Shown: in pieces, positions 43,472-52,541 of the stretch | Position numbering within the stretch: position 1 is the stretch's first letter | Layout of the letters: each line of letters opens with the position of its first letter | Source of the DNA: Reyranella soli | GTDB lineage: Bacteria; Pseudomonadota; Alphaproteobacteria; Reyranellales; Reyranellaceae | Direction of reading: 5' to 3' | DNA length: 57,775 bases | Assembly: GCF_007992495.1 (NCBI RefSeq) | Contig: NZ_BKAJ01000095.1 | Span: forward strand, 1-57,775 | The notes under the pieces: model-generated | Told to the model about the DNA's origin: nothing | The model's input: only the letters and a program-made list of their open reading frames with translations | The model's database searches: none | Program-made: the position numbers and the translations under genes

Positions 43472-44452
43472 TTACTCCACCTTGATGCCGGTGTACTCGA
43501 TCATCTTCTTCCAATAGGCAAGGTCGGCTTTCTGCCGCTCGGCGAAAGCCTCCGGCGTCGTGCCGATCGGATCGAAGCCCAGGGCCTTCCAACGCTCCAG
43601 CGAGGCCGGCTCCATCAGCACCTTGTTGATGTCGGCCGAGAGCTTGTCGACGATCGGGCGTGGAGTCTTTGCCGGCGCGAAGATGCCGTACCAGCCTTCG
43701 ATGGCGAAGTCGGGGAAGCCGGACTCCTCCATGGTCGGCAGGTCGGGCGCGGAGGGCGAGCGTGTGGCGCAGGTCTGGGCCAGCGCCTTGACCTTGCCCG
43801 CCTTGGCTGCCGGCAACGCCGAAGGCAGGTTATCGAACATGAAGGCGACGCGACCGCTCATCAGGTCGGGCATGGCAGCCGAGCTGCCGCGATAGGGCAC
43901 ATGCGTGGCGTTGAGGCCGGCGCGCTTCACCATCAACTCGGCCGCCACATGCTGGGAGCTGCCGGGAGCGGCCGAGGCGTAGCTGACGCCGCCATCCTGC
44001 TTCTTCGCCCACTCGACGAATTCCTTGGGCGTGTTCGCCGGCACGTTGGGCGCCGTCACCAGCGCCATGCAGGCCGTGCCGATCAGAGTCAGCGGCTGGA
44101 AGTCCTTGATCGGGTCGTACGGCAGGTTGGGAAAGAAGATCATGTTGGACGCATTCGTGCTCTGCGTGCCCAGCATCACCGTGTAGCCGTCGGGCTGGGA
44201 CTTCGCGGTGAAGTCGGTGCCGATCGCACCCGAGGCGCCGCCCTTGTTCTCGACCACGACGCTCTGTCCCCAGATCTCCGACAGCCGCGCGGTCAGGATG
44301 CGCGACAGCGTGTCGGTCGGCCCGCCAGCCGGAAACGGCACGACCCAGCGCACCGTTCGGTTGGGATAGGCCTCCTGTGCCATTGGCGCCGCCATCTGCG
44401 CCACCAGCACGACAAGGCCTGCAATCGACGCACAAATCCCGCGAGGCAACAT
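43472..44452 (-). CDS. TctC/Bug-family substrate-binding protein, copy 2
   Basis: Periplasmic receptor of 326 aa with a signal peptide of about 25 residues ending AAPMAQ. Family features are VRWVVPFPAGGPTDTLSR, KGGASGAIG, PDGYTVMLG and HVPYRGSSAAMPDL. The start at 44452 (MLPRG) is preferred over an ATG 54 bp upstream because AAGG-rich sequence precedes it and the signal peptide begins there. No TctA/TctB genes are near. The four-base gap to the D-aminoacylase-like gene indicates an operon and suggests the ligand is an N-acylated amino acid or similar carboxylate. Divergent from the HlyD gene. Confidence 0.93.
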   Translation of the reverse strand: MLPRGICASIAGLVVLVAQMAAPMAQEAYPNRTVRWVVPFPAGGPTDTLSRILTARLSEIWGQSVVVENKGGASGAIGTDFTAKSQPDGYTVMLGTQSTNASNMIFFPNLPYDPIKDFQPLTLIGTACMALVTAPNVPANTPKEFVEWAKKQDGGVSYASAAPGSSQHVAAELMVKRAGLNATHVPYRGSSAAMPDLMSGRVAFMFDNLPSALPAAKAGKVKALAQTCATRSPSAPDLPTMEESGFPDFAIEGWYGIFAPAKTPRPIVDKLSADINKVLMEPASLERWKALGFDPIGTTPEAFAERQKADLAYWKKMIEYTGIKVE

Positions 44453-44655
44453 CCCAACACCTTTTTTTGCATATCTCCGGTCTCGCGACCCTAACGGAAG
44501 AAACATTCAAAACAAACGGCGAGGAATCACGCCTTGCCAAGGGGTTGCATGGCGATAGAGTGGCTGCGAACAACTTCAGCCGCGCCGTGCAATTGCCAGC
44601 GTTGCGAAGAATGAAATATCCCCTCGCCGATACGCGTTCACCGGGAGTCGCAGCC

Positions 44656-45672
44656 ATGAAGCTTGCGCTGTTGGTCGGTTCTGCCGCCATCGCTGGAACG
44701 GCGATAGCGGCCTATGGTCCGGGCGACCTCTCCCCGTTCTCCCTGAAGTCGAACGCAGCGTCGCCGCGCTACCTCGGATACGTCGAAGGCGAGACGACGC
44801 TGGTGGCGCCGCCGGTCGCCGGCCGGCTGGTCTCGCTCGCCGTCGAGCGCGGCGACCGGGTTGAGAAGGGCACCCGGCTGTTCGTCATCGACACCACGCA
44901 GGCCGAAGCCGAAGTCGCGCGCACCTCCGCACGCCTCGCCGAATTCCAGGCGCGTCACAGCAACCTGCTGACCGGCAAGCGAATGGAGGAGCAGGACGTC
45001 ATTCGCGCCCAGCGCCGCCAGGTCGAGGCCACCCTGGTCGCCGCCGAGGCCGATCTCGGCCGCCAGAGCGAGTTGGTGGCGCGGAACATCGCCTCGCGTC
45101 ACGCCTACGACCAGGCCTTCGCCCAGGTGGCCGAATTGCGCGCCCGTGCGGCCGCCCTGGTCGCCCGCGAACGCGCCGGCGACCTCGCGGCGCGGCAGCC
45201 CGAGATCGATGCCGCCGCCGCGATGGTCGAGCAGCAGCAGGCAGCGCTTGCTCGCGCGAAGAACCAGCTCTCCGAGCTGATGCCCGTCGCGCCGGATTCG
45301 GCGCTGGTCGAGAACACCTTCTTCAACGTCGGCGAATGGGTGCCGGCGGGCTCGCCCGTTGTGTCGCTGCTGCCCGACTTCCGCATAAAGGTGCGCTTCT
45401 TCGTACCGGAGCCCGAGGTCGCCAAGGCGCGGACCGGCACGCGCATCCGCTTCAGCTGCGACGGTTGCCCGCCCGACCTTGGCGCTACCATCGTCTACGT
45501 AGCCCCGCGGGCGGAATACACGCCGCCGATCATTTATTCCCAGGGCGCACGCGCCAAGCTGGTCTTCATGGTCGAGGCGCGTCCCGACCCGATGGCCAAC
45601 TCTCCCCTGCAGCCCGGATTGCCGATCAACGTCGAGTCCTTCTCGGGCTTCAGCACGTGGGCCTCGCGCTGA
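44656..45672 (+). CDS. HlyD-family membrane fusion (efflux adaptor) protein
   Basis: Periplasmic adaptor of 338 aa anchored by one N-terminal helix (about 3-18). The lipoyl half-motif APPVAGRLVSLAVERGDRV lies near 50-68, a long alpha-helical hairpin with many Glu, Gln and Arg spans about 80-200, and the second half-motif SALVENTFFNVGEWVPAG follows. It links an inner-membrane exporter to an outer-membrane channel. ATG at 44656 follows GGGAG; another ATG lies at 44611. The ABC ATPase gene overlaps its end by 16 bp, showing a tight export operon. Confidence 0.9.
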   Translation: MKLALLVGSAAIAGTAIAAYGPGDLSPFSLKSNAASPRYLGYVEGETTLVAPPVAGRLVSLAVERGDRVEKGTRLFVIDTTQAEAEVARTSARLAEFQARHSNLLTGKRMEEQDVIRAQRRQVEATLVAAEADLGRQSELVARNIASRHAYDQAFAQVAELRARAAALVARERAGDLAARQPEIDAAAAMVEQQQAALARAKNQLSELMPVAPDSALVENTFFNVGEWVPAGSPVVSLLPDFRIKVRFFVPEPEVAKARTGTRIRFSCDGCPPDLGATIVYVAPRAEYTPPIIYSQGARAKLVFMVEARPDPMANSPLQPGLPINVESFSGFSTWASR

Positions 45673-46607
45673 CAATCGGTTCACCGGACACGACGCTGGC
45701 GATCGACGTCCACGACCTGGTAAAGCGCTACGGCACGCGCACCGTCGTCGATCGCGTCAGCCTGACGGTGGCGCCGGGCCGCGTCTGCGGCTTCCTTGGG
45801 CCCAACGGCTCCGGCAAGACCACGATGCTGCGCATGATCTGTGGTCTGCTGACGCCCGACAGCGGCCATGGCACTTGCCTCGGCCACGACCTAGTGCGCG
45901 AGCGCGAGGCGATCAAGCGCCAGACCGGCTACATGAGCCAGCGCTTCGGTCTCTACGACGAGCTCACCATCCGCGAGAATCTCGAGTTCATTGGCCGGGT
46001 CTATGCGCTGGACCGCCTGCGGGAGCGGGTCGACGAGGCGCTCGAGCGGCTCGGCCTCGCGACGCGACAGCGCCAGATCGCGGGGTCGCTGTCGGGCGGC
46101 TGGAAGCAGCGGCTGGCATTGGCCGCCTGCGTGATGCACTCCCCGCGCCTGCTGCTGCTCGACGAGCCGACGGCGGGCGTCGATCCCAAGGCGCGGCGCG
46201 CCTTCTGGGACGAAATTCACGCCTATGCGGCCCAGGGAATGACGGTGCTGGTGTCGACGCACTACATGGACGAGGCAGAGCGCTGTCATGACATCGCCTA
46301 CATCGCGTACGGCGAGCTGATGGCGCGCGGCACCGTGCGCGAGATCGTGGCGGGCTCGGGCCTGCATGCCTTCGTCGCCTCGGGCGAAGGCGCCGACCGA
46401 CTGGCCAACCTGCTGCGGCAGCCGGGCATCACCGCCGCGGCGTTCGGCACGACCCTGCATGTCTGCAGCCCCGAGCGCGATGCGCTGCTGGCGGCAATCG
46501 CACCCTTTCGCAGCGATGCCACCTTCGAGTGGCGCGAGGCCGATCCAACGCTGGAGGACACCTTCATCCAGCTGATGGCCACGGCGCGGGACAATTCGGA
46601 GGGCTGA
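45657..46607 (+). CDS. ABC exporter ATP-binding protein
   Basis: ABC-2-type ATPase of 316 aa. Walker A GPNGSGKT lies at 48-55, the signature LSGGWKQR near 141-148, and Walker B LLLLDEPTAGVD near 160-170, with THYMDEAE after it. It powers export through the permease that follows. The GTG at 45657 overlaps the HlyD gene by 16 bp; this start is not certain, as no strong Shine-Dalgarno is seen. A unique C-terminal region of about 80 residues follows the ATPase core. Together with HlyD and permease it resembles YbhF/YbhS-type drug or lipid exporters. Confidence 0.93.
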   Translation: MGLALTIGSPDTTLAIDVHDLVKRYGTRTVVDRVSLTVAPGRVCGFLGPNGSGKTTMLRMICGLLTPDSGHGTCLGHDLVREREAIKRQTGYMSQRFGLYDELTIRENLEFIGRVYALDRLRERVDEALERLGLATRQRQIAGSLSGGWKQRLALAACVMHSPRLLLLDEPTAGVDPKARRAFWDEIHAYAAQGMTVLVSTHYMDEAERCHDIAYIAYGELMARGTVREIVAGSGLHAFVASGEGADRLANLLRQPGITAAAFGTTLHVCSPERDALLAAIAPFRSDATFEWREADPTLEDTFIQLMATARDNSEG

Positions 46608-46609
46608 TC

Positions 46610-47779
46610 GTGTTCTATGGTGCGGCCGTGCGCGGCTTTTTGGTACGGCTTGCCGCCATCGTCATCAAGGAAGTCGTGCCGCTGATGCGCGACCGGCTGA
46701 GCTTCTCGCTGATGTTCGCAATGCCGATCCTGGAGCTGCTGCTGTTCGGCTACGCCATCAACACCGATCCGCGCCAGCTGCCGACCGCCGTCATCGCCGC
46801 CGATCAGAGCCGCATTACGCGCACCGTTCTGACCGCGCTCGCCAACACCGGCTACATGGTCTTCACGCACCATCCGGAGAGCGAAGCCGAGGCCAACGCC
46901 CTGCTGCAAAGCGGTGACGTGCAGTTCGTGATCAGGATCCCTTCGGATTTCACGCGGCGATTGATCCGTGGCGAGCGTTCGCAGCTCCTGATCGACGCCG
47001 ACGCTACCGATCCCATGGCGATCTCGAGTTCGCTGGCCGCCGCCCGGCCCGCGATCGATCGGGCATTGCGCAACGACCTGGTCGGACCGCTCGCCGAATG
47101 GGCGGGCCGCGACGATGCCGTCGAGCTGGTGCTGCATCGCCGCTACAATCCCGAAGGCAAGTCGCGTCTCAACATCATACCCGGCCTCCTCGCCGTCATC
47201 CTGTCGGTCAGCATGGTGCTCATGACCGCGCTCGCCATCACGCGTGAACGCGAGCACGGCACCATGGAAACGCTGCTGGCGACGCCGGTCCGGCCGATCG
47301 AGGTGATGATCGGCAAGATCGTTCCCTATTTCGCCGTCGGCGTCATGCAGACCGTCGTCGTCCTGCTGCTGGCCTGGTTGCTGTTCGACATCGGGGTCGA
47401 GGGCAGCTTTTCGCTGCTGATGCTGGGCACGGCCCTGTTCATCTGCGCCAACCTCGCCATCGGCTTCACCATCTCCACCGTGACCGTGAGCCAGCTCCAG
47501 GCCACGCAGGTCTCCTTCTTCGTCCTGCTGCCGACCATCCTGCTGTCGGGGTTCATGTTCCCGTTCCGCGGCATGCCGCAATGGGCGCAGTGGCTGGGCG
47601 AGTGCCTGCCGGCCACGCATTTCATCCGCATCACCCGCGGCGTGATGCTGAAGGGCTCGACCTTCGAGGCTGTCGACCAGGAACTGGTGGCGCTGATCAT
47701 CATCGTGATCGCGACGGCGACGCTCGCCATCAGCCGCTATCGCCTGACCCTCGACGCGGCTGCGAAACCGGCGGCTTGA
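46610..47779 (+). CDS. ABC-2 type exporter permease
   Basis: Inner-membrane permease of 389 aa. It has one helix near the N-terminus, a large periplasmic domain (about 50-185), then five helices including the conserved REREHGTMETLLATPVRPIEVMIGKI (ABC2 signature EHGTMETLLATP). The GTG start at 46610 follows the ATPase stop by 2 bases, behind GGAGGG at 46598-46603. Only one permease gene is present, so it probably works as a homodimer. Substrate unknown; drugs, lipids or polyketides are typical. Confidence 0.93.
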   Translation: MFYGAAVRGFLVRLAAIVIKEVVPLMRDRLSFSLMFAMPILELLLFGYAINTDPRQLPTAVIAADQSRITRTVLTALANTGYMVFTHHPESEAEANALLQSGDVQFVIRIPSDFTRRLIRGERSQLLIDADATDPMAISSSLAAARPAIDRALRNDLVGPLAEWAGRDDAVELVLHRRYNPEGKSRLNIIPGLLAVILSVSMVLMTALAITREREHGTMETLLATPVRPIEVMIGKIVPYFAVGVMQTVVVLLLAWLLFDIGVEGSFSLLMLGTALFICANLAIGFTISTVTVSQLQATQVSFFVLLPTILLSGFMFPFRGMPQWAQWLGECLPATHFIRITRGVMLKGSTFEAVDQELVALIIIVIATATLAISRYRLTLDAAAKPAA

Positions 47780-47812
47780 CCCGCGCCGGGCCGCCGGGCA
47801 ATCCCAAGCGCC

Positions 47813-48727
47813 ATGTCCGCGCCCGTCCTCGACGTGCCCGATTCGCTGTCGCGCCTGATCCCGTCGCGTATGGCGCGCGGCTTCTTCCTCGCCGTCGTCT
47901 CCGGCCTGTTCTTCAACTGCCTCAACGTATCGGCCAAGGAGCTGGTGAGCGAGCTGCCGCCGCTTCTGGTTTCGTGGGGCCGCTGGCTGGCCGGCATCGC
48001 TTTCATCGCGCCTTACATGCTGTGGCGCGTCGGCCCGAGCGGCATGCGCACGCGCGACCTCAGGCTCCACTGCCTGCGCGGCGTGTTCCATACGCCGGGC
48101 TACGGGCTGTGGTACGAGGCCGTCGCCTGGCTGCCGCTCGCCACCATGGCGGCGCTGGGCTTCACCGGCCCGATCTTCGTCACCCTGGGCGCCGTGCTCT
48201 TCCTGCGCGAGACTGTGCACTGGCGGCGCTGGGCGGCGGTCGGCGTCGGCTTCTTCGGCATGCTGGTGATCGTGCGGCCGGGCCTGGTGGCGATGAACCC
48301 CGGCGTCGTCATGATGATGATGGCCGTGCCGCTGATCGCCGGTGCCAACCTGGTCGCCAAGGTGGTCGCCGGCCGCGACCGACCCGAAGCGGTTGTCCTA
48401 TGGCAAAGCGTGGTCGGCGCCGTCTGCTTCGCCCCGTTCGGCCTGTGGCTCTGGCAGGCGCCGACCGGCGAGCAGCTCCTGTGGTTCCTGGCGTCGGGCT
48501 TCTTCGGCACCATGGGCTACTTCTTCATCACCTGGGCGTACCGCCTGCTCGACATTTCCGCCCTGCAACCCATCACCTTCCTCGGCATCGTCTGGGCCGC
48601 CTTGTCGGACGTTGTACTCTGGGGCAAGACCTCTGACGGCTGGACGTTCGTGGGCGCCGCCATCATCGTGGCGGCGACAAGCTACATCGCCCATCGCGAA
48701 GCCAGAGGTGGAGGAAAGAAGACATGA
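47813..48727 (+). CDS. EamA/DMT family transporter
   Basis: Inner-membrane protein of 304 aa with about ten helices in two EamA repeats (about 20-150 and 165-300). The conserved GPIFVTLGAVLFLRETVHWRRW motif lies near 122-143 and its counterpart QPITFLGIVWAALSDVVLWG in the second half. Members export amino acids, nucleosides or other metabolites. It begins 33 bp after the permease stop, and its own stop overlaps the SDR start (ATGA), which implies coupled translation. Confidence 0.92.
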   Translation: MSAPVLDVPDSLSRLIPSRMARGFFLAVVSGLFFNCLNVSAKELVSELPPLLVSWGRWLAGIAFIAPYMLWRVGPSGMRTRDLRLHCLRGVFHTPGYGLWYEAVAWLPLATMAALGFTGPIFVTLGAVLFLRETVHWRRWAAVGVGFFGMLVIVRPGLVAMNPGVVMMMMAVPLIAGANLVAKVVAGRDRPEAVVLWQSVVGAVCFAPFGLWLWQAPTGEQLLWFLASGFFGTMGYFFITWAYRLLDISALQPITFLGIVWAALSDVVLWGKTSDGWTFVGAAIIVAATSYIAHREARGGGKKT

Positions 48728-49494
48728 CCGATCGTCTGGCCGGCAAGGTGGCCCTGATCACCGGCGGCGCCTCGGGCCTCGGCGCCAATGCCGCCGCCCT
48801 GATGGTGCAGGAAGGCGCCAGGGTCGTGGTCGCCGACATCGCCGTCGATCGCGGCAAGGCGGTGGCCGACAAGCTGGGCTCGGCCGGCCATTTCGTGAAG
48901 CTCGACGTCACCAGCGAGGACAACTGGCAGGCCGCGATCGGCGAAACCGTCGACAAGTTCGGCGCGATCCACGTCCTGCTCAATTCGGCCGGCGTCGGTC
49001 TCGGCAAGACCGTCGAAGACATCACGCTCGAGGAATGGCGCAAGGTCCATGCGATCGACCTCGACGGCGTGTTCCTGGGCTGCAAACACGGCGTCCGCGA
49101 AATCAAGAAGCACACCCACAAGCTCGGCGGCTCGGTGATCAACATCTCGTCGATCTCCGGCATCATCGCCGGCGCCAACATGGCGGCCTACAACTCGGCC
49201 AAGGCAGGCGTGCGGCTGCTCAGCAAGTCGGTGGCGCTGCACTGCGCCAAGTCGGGCTACAACATCCGCTGCAACTCGGTGCATCCCACCTTCATCGACA
49301 CGCCCATCCTCGACCGCTACCGCGACCGCTTCGGCAACGAGGTGATGCAGCAGAAGCTCGGCCGCCAGGTGCCGATCGGACGGCTCGGCCGGCCCGAGGA
49401 AGTGGGTTGGGCACTGGTCTTTCTCGCCTCCGACGAATCGAGCTTCATGACCGGCTCGGAGGTCGTGATCGACGGCGGGATCTCGGCAATGTAA
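48724..49494 (+). CDS. SDR family oxidoreductase, copy 4
   Basis: Short-chain dehydrogenase of 256 aa. TGGASGLG at about 13-20 binds NAD(P); the Asp in VVVADIA suggests NAD. NSAG at about 86-89, and the NMAAYNSAKAGV block contains the catalytic Tyr and Lys. A 3-oxoacyl or cyclic-alcohol dehydrogenase role is typical. It overlaps the EamA gene by 4 bp. A family-A palindrome separates it from the downstream hydrolase and acyl-CoA dehydrogenase genes on the same strand. Confidence 0.93.
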   Translation: MTDRLAGKVALITGGASGLGANAAALMVQEGARVVVADIAVDRGKAVADKLGSAGHFVKLDVTSEDNWQAAIGETVDKFGAIHVLLNSAGVGLGKTVEDITLEEWRKVHAIDLDGVFLGCKHGVREIKKHTHKLGGSVINISSISGIIAGANMAAYNSAKAGVRLLSKSVALHCAKSGYNIRCNSVHPTFIDTPILDRYRDRFGNEVMQQKLGRQVPIGRLGRPEEVGWALVFLASDESSFMTGSEVVIDGGISAM

Positions 49495-49497
49495 CCC

Positions 49498-49570
49498 GCT
49501 GTCACCCCGAGCGAAGCGAGGGGCCTTTACGGCAACAGGAAAGGTCCCTCGCTTCGCTCGGGATGACAGC
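49498..49570. repeat. GTCATCCCGAGCG palindrome, copy A6
   Basis: Ends GCTGTCACCCCGAGCGAAGCG and CGCTTCGCTCGGGATGACAGC. One C/T change breaks an otherwise long perfect arm. It starts at the stop of the SDR gene and ends 17 bp before the hydrolase start, which has its own TTGGAG Shine-Dalgarno. Confidence 0.95.
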
Positions 49571-49587
49571 AAGTTTGGAGACCAACA

Positions 49588-50382
49588 ATGCTGCTCTCTC
49601 TCAACAACCGAAAAGTCTATTTCGATCTCGCCGGTCCGCAGGGCGCGCCGACAGTGTGCTTCACCCATTCGCTGAATGCCGACGGCGGCATGTGGGTCGA
49701 GCAGATGGTGCCGCTGCTGGCAGCGGGCTATCGCGTGCTGCGGCTCGACATGCGCGGCCATGGCGGCAGCGCGCCGGTCGACGGCGACTACACGATGGAC
49801 GCGCTGGCGGCCGACGTGAAGGGCGCGCTCGACGTGCTCGACATCAAGAAGGTGCATTACATCGGCCTGTCGATCGGCGGCATGATCGGCCAGGGCTTTG
49901 CGCTCGCAAACCCCGGCAGCCTGCTGTCGCTGACCCTCTGCGACACCCAGCCGTCGACGCCGCCCGGCTCGGCGGGGACATGGGAAGAACGCAAGGCGAC
50001 CGTGCGAACCAAGGGCCTGGCGGCGCTGGCCGACGCAACGATGGAGCGCTGGTTCACCGACGAGTTCAAGAAGGTGAACCCGGTGCGTTGGCGCGAGGTC
50101 CGCGACACGATCAGCGGCACCACGCCCGCGGGCTCGGCAGGATGCATGTCGGCGATCCAGAACTTCGACTATCTCGACCGGCTGCCCACCATCAAGACCC
50201 CGACCCTGGTGATCTGCGGCGACGAGGACCAGGGCACGCCGCCCGACCGCAACCAGCTCATCGCCTCCAAGATCCCGGGCGGCCGCTACGAGGGCATCGC
50301 GGCAGCGCGTCACCTGCCCAACGTCGAGCGCCCGGACCAGTTCAACCGCATCATGCTGTCCTGGCTGGCAGCGAACCGCTAA
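49588..50382 (+). CDS. Alpha/beta hydrolase, PcaD (3-oxoadipate enol-lactonase)-like
   Basis: Cytosolic hydrolase of 264 aa. The nucleophile Ser95 lies in GLSIGGMIGQ, the acid is probably Asp214 in ICGDEDQGTPP, and the base is His242 in AARHLPNVERP. The THSLN block supplies the oxyanion hole. The GLSIGGMIGQ elbow and the overall size fit enol-lactonases and related carboxylesterases. It is followed after 9 bp by an acyl-CoA dehydrogenase, suggesting opening of a lactone or ester whose acid is then processed as a CoA ester. Confidence 0.9.
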   Translation: MLLSLNNRKVYFDLAGPQGAPTVCFTHSLNADGGMWVEQMVPLLAAGYRVLRLDMRGHGGSAPVDGDYTMDALAADVKGALDVLDIKKVHYIGLSIGGMIGQGFALANPGSLLSLTLCDTQPSTPPGSAGTWEERKATVRTKGLAALADATMERWFTDEFKKVNPVRWREVRDTISGTTPAGSAGCMSAIQNFDYLDRLPTIKTPTLVICGDEDQGTPPDRNQLIASKIPGGRYEGIAAARHLPNVERPDQFNRIMLSWLAANR

Positions 50383-50391
50383 GGCATCACC

Positions 50392-51558
50392 ATGGATTTT
50401 GCGTTTTCTGAAGACCAGCTCGCCATCAAGGACAGCGTCGCCAAGCTGTGCGCCCAGTTCGACGACAGGTATTGGCTGAAGAAGGACAAGGAAGGCGGCT
50501 TCCCCGACGACTTCTATCGCGCCATGGCCGATGCCGGCTGGCTTGGCATCGCCATGCCCGAGGAATATGGCGGCGCGGGGCTCGGCATCACCGAGGCGGC
50601 GCTCTTGATGCAGACCGTAGCCGAGTCCGGCGCGGCGCTGCAGGGCGCCTCGGCCATCCATCTCAACATCTTCGGGCCGAACCCGATCGTCGTGTTCGGC
50701 ACCGAGGAGCAGAAGAAGCGCATCCTGCCCGACATCATCAAGGGCAAGATCAAGGGCTGCTTCGCCGTCACCGAGCCCGACGCGGGGCTGAACACCACGG
50801 CGCTCGATACCAAGGCCGAGCGCGACGGCAACGGCTACATCGTGCACGGCAAGAAGACCTTCACCACCACGGCCTCGGTCGCCGACAAGATGCTGCTGAT
50901 CGCCCGCACGACGCCCAAGGACAAGTGCAAGCGCGCCACGGACGGGCTGTCGCTGTTCTACACCGACTTCGACCGCTCCAAGATCGAGGTGACCGAGATT
51001 GACAAGATGGGCCGCAAGGCGATCGACACCAACCAGGTGTTCATCGACGGGCTGAAAGTGCCGCTCGAGGACCGCATCGGCGAGGAAGGCAAGGGCTTCC
51101 ACTATCTGCTGCATGGGCTGAACCCCGAGCGCGTGCTGATCGCGGCCGAAGCGATCGGCATCGGCAAGGCAGCCCTCGCCAAGGCCACGCAGTACGCCAA
51201 GGAGCGTATCGTGTTCGGCCGCCCGATCGGCAAGAACCAGGCGATCCAGCATCCCCTGGCCGAGAGCTGGATGCAGCTCGAGGCCGCCAACCTGCTCACC
51301 TTCAAGGCGGCTTGGCTCTACGACAACGGCAAGGAATGCGGGGCGGAGGCCAACTCGGCCAAGTACCTCGGTGCACGCTCTGCCTACGATGCCTGCGAGC
51401 GGGCGATCCTCACCCATGGCGGCTACGGCTACGCCAAGGAGTTTCACGTGGAACGCTTCCTGCGTGAGGTCCTGATCGCGCGTATCGCCCCTGTGAGCGA
51501 GCAGCTCATCCTGTGCTACGTCGCCGAGCGCGTGCTGGGGCTGCCGAAGAGCTACTAG
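50392..51558 (+). CDS. Acyl-CoA dehydrogenase, alternative-base type
   Basis: Acyl-CoA dehydrogenase of 388 aa. FAD blocks CFAVTEPDAGLNTTALDT and KKTFTTTASVADKML are clear, and the late block THGGYGYAKEFHVERFLREVLIARIAPVSEQL marks the C-terminal domain. The classic IYEGT Glu is absent (IAPVSEQ), so Glu246 in GLNPERVLIA may be the base, as in isovaleryl-CoA dehydrogenase-like enzymes; this is inference. The gene starts 9 bp after the hydrolase stop. A short hairpin follows its end. Confidence 0.92.
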   Translation: MDFAFSEDQLAIKDSVAKLCAQFDDRYWLKKDKEGGFPDDFYRAMADAGWLGIAMPEEYGGAGLGITEAALLMQTVAESGAALQGASAIHLNIFGPNPIVVFGTEEQKKRILPDIIKGKIKGCFAVTEPDAGLNTTALDTKAERDGNGYIVHGKKTFTTTASVADKMLLIARTTPKDKCKRATDGLSLFYTDFDRSKIEVTEIDKMGRKAIDTNQVFIDGLKVPLEDRIGEEGKGFHYLLHGLNPERVLIAAEAIGIGKAALAKATQYAKERIVFGRPIGKNQAIQHPLAESWMQLEAANLLTFKAAWLYDNGKECGAEANSAKYLGARSAYDACERAILTHGGYGYAKEFHVERFLREVLIARIAPVSEQLILCYVAERVLGLPKSY

Positions 51559-51574
51559 ATCCACTCTTCGTGCC

Positions 51575-51597
51575 GCCGCCGCAGCAATTGCGGCGGC
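51575..51597 (+). terminator. Weak hairpin after the acyl-CoA dehydrogenase gene
   Basis: GCCGCCGCA at 51575-51583 and TGCGGCGGC at 51589-51597 form nine perfect pairs with a GCAAT loop. Only a short TTTT occurs 14 bases later, so it may slow or end transcription, but it is not a textbook terminator. Confidence 0.35.
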
Positions 51598-51680
51598 AAT
51601 GCGGCGAGTTTTGTCCCAAAGGTGCAACCCCTACCGGCAGCGGCGCGTTTGTCAGGCAGCAGACTAATGGAGTCGCAGCC

Positions 51681-52073
51681 ATGACCAACAGCCACGTGCA
51701 CGCTGCCATCGCGCTCGGTGGCGCGTTGATTGTAAGCGCCTTCGTCGCGTTCGTGCCGCCGATTCCGCCGGCGTCCGCGCAGAGCCACGCGCAGCGCATC
51801 TGCCGCGAGCAGGGCATTTCACCTCAAAGCGACGGCTACGAATATTGTCTGTCGCAGGCGACGCGCGCCTTGTACTGGGGCGAGCCTGGTCTCGCGCGCA
51901 GCTTCGCCCGGGTGACCGCCAGCGCCCGCGAGGCCTGCCTGGGTTACGGCCTCCAGCCGCAGACGACGGGTTTCCAGGCCTGCCTCGAGCGTGAGACCTA
52001 TGCTCGGGGCCTGATGGTGCACGCCGACTCAGCAACGCCTGAGTATGGGCCGCAGATCGCTGATCATCCGTAG
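51681..52073 (+). CDS. Small secreted four-cysteine protein, copy 1
   Basis: Exported protein of 130 aa of no family I recognise. A signal peptide of about 33 residues ends PPASAQ. The mature part shows the pattern C-x(3)-G-x(2)-P-x(4)-Y-x(2)-C, a linker with GEP and ARV, then REAC-x(2)-YG and a final C. Four or more Cys suggest two disulfides. ATG at 51681 follows GGAG at 51669-51672; an in-frame ATG earlier is less likely. The gene 99 bp downstream is a clear shorter paralogue with the same motif order. Confidence 0.75.
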   Translation: MTNSHVHAAIALGGALIVSAFVAFVPPIPPASAQSHAQRICREQGISPQSDGYEYCLSQATRALYWGEPGLARSFARVTASAREACLGYGLQPQTTGFQACLERETYARGLMVHADSATPEYGPQIADHP

Positions 52074-52172
52074 GGCCGTCCGCCACATAAACATCTCATT
52101 CCCACGAGCAACTGGCCTTGGCCCCTGCCGTTGGCCTGACAGGACCAATGGAGACGAGAAAGAAGGCAGGCC

Positions 52173-52496
52173 GTGCTCCGTTACAATCTGATCATGCTGG
52201 CGGTAGGCGGCCTGACGATGGCGGCCATCACCCCTCGCGACCAAGCCGATGCCCAGTCGGGCCAGTCCTTGGCCTTCGCTGAGCATGCCTGCCTCGAATA
52301 CGGCGTCACACCGGGGACTCAGACGTTCGAGCGATGTGTCCTGGGTGCCGCCAAGGCGTTCGACCGCGGAGAGCCCGACGTTGCCTATGCCGAGGCGCGC
52401 GTGGCACGCGCGTCCCGGGAAGCATGCAAGTCATCCGACAAGACGCCATACGCCAATGACGGCAGCGGATGCGCTGACGGGCTGACCAAGCAATAG
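52173..52496 (+). CDS. Small secreted four-cysteine protein, copy 2
   Basis: Exported protein of 107 aa, paralogue of the previous gene. The signal peptide ends near QADAQS. It has the pattern ACLEYGVTPGTQTFERCV, then AFDRGEPDVAYAEARVARASREAC, then a last Cys near GSGCADG. Compare copy 1: GISPQSDGYEYC and WGEPGLARSFARVTASAREAC. The start is GTG at 52173 behind AAGGCAGG. Function unknown; the Cys pairs probably stabilise a helical fold in the periplasm. Confidence 0.75.
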   Translation: MLRYNLIMLAVGGLTMAAITPRDQADAQSGQSLAFAEHACLEYGVTPGTQTFERCVLGAAKAFDRGEPDVAYAEARVARASREACKSSDKTPYANDGSGCADGLTKQ

Positions 52497-52541
52497 ATGA
52501 AGGGGCTGCCCTTCCAGGGAAGCGTCGCGTAGGCTCGGGCC

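Noticed and set aside
48682..51627. Open frame of over 980 codons on the minus strand
   Set aside because: Shadow of the SDR, hydrolase and dehydrogenase genes, which have clear motifs and ribosome-binding sites on the plus strand.
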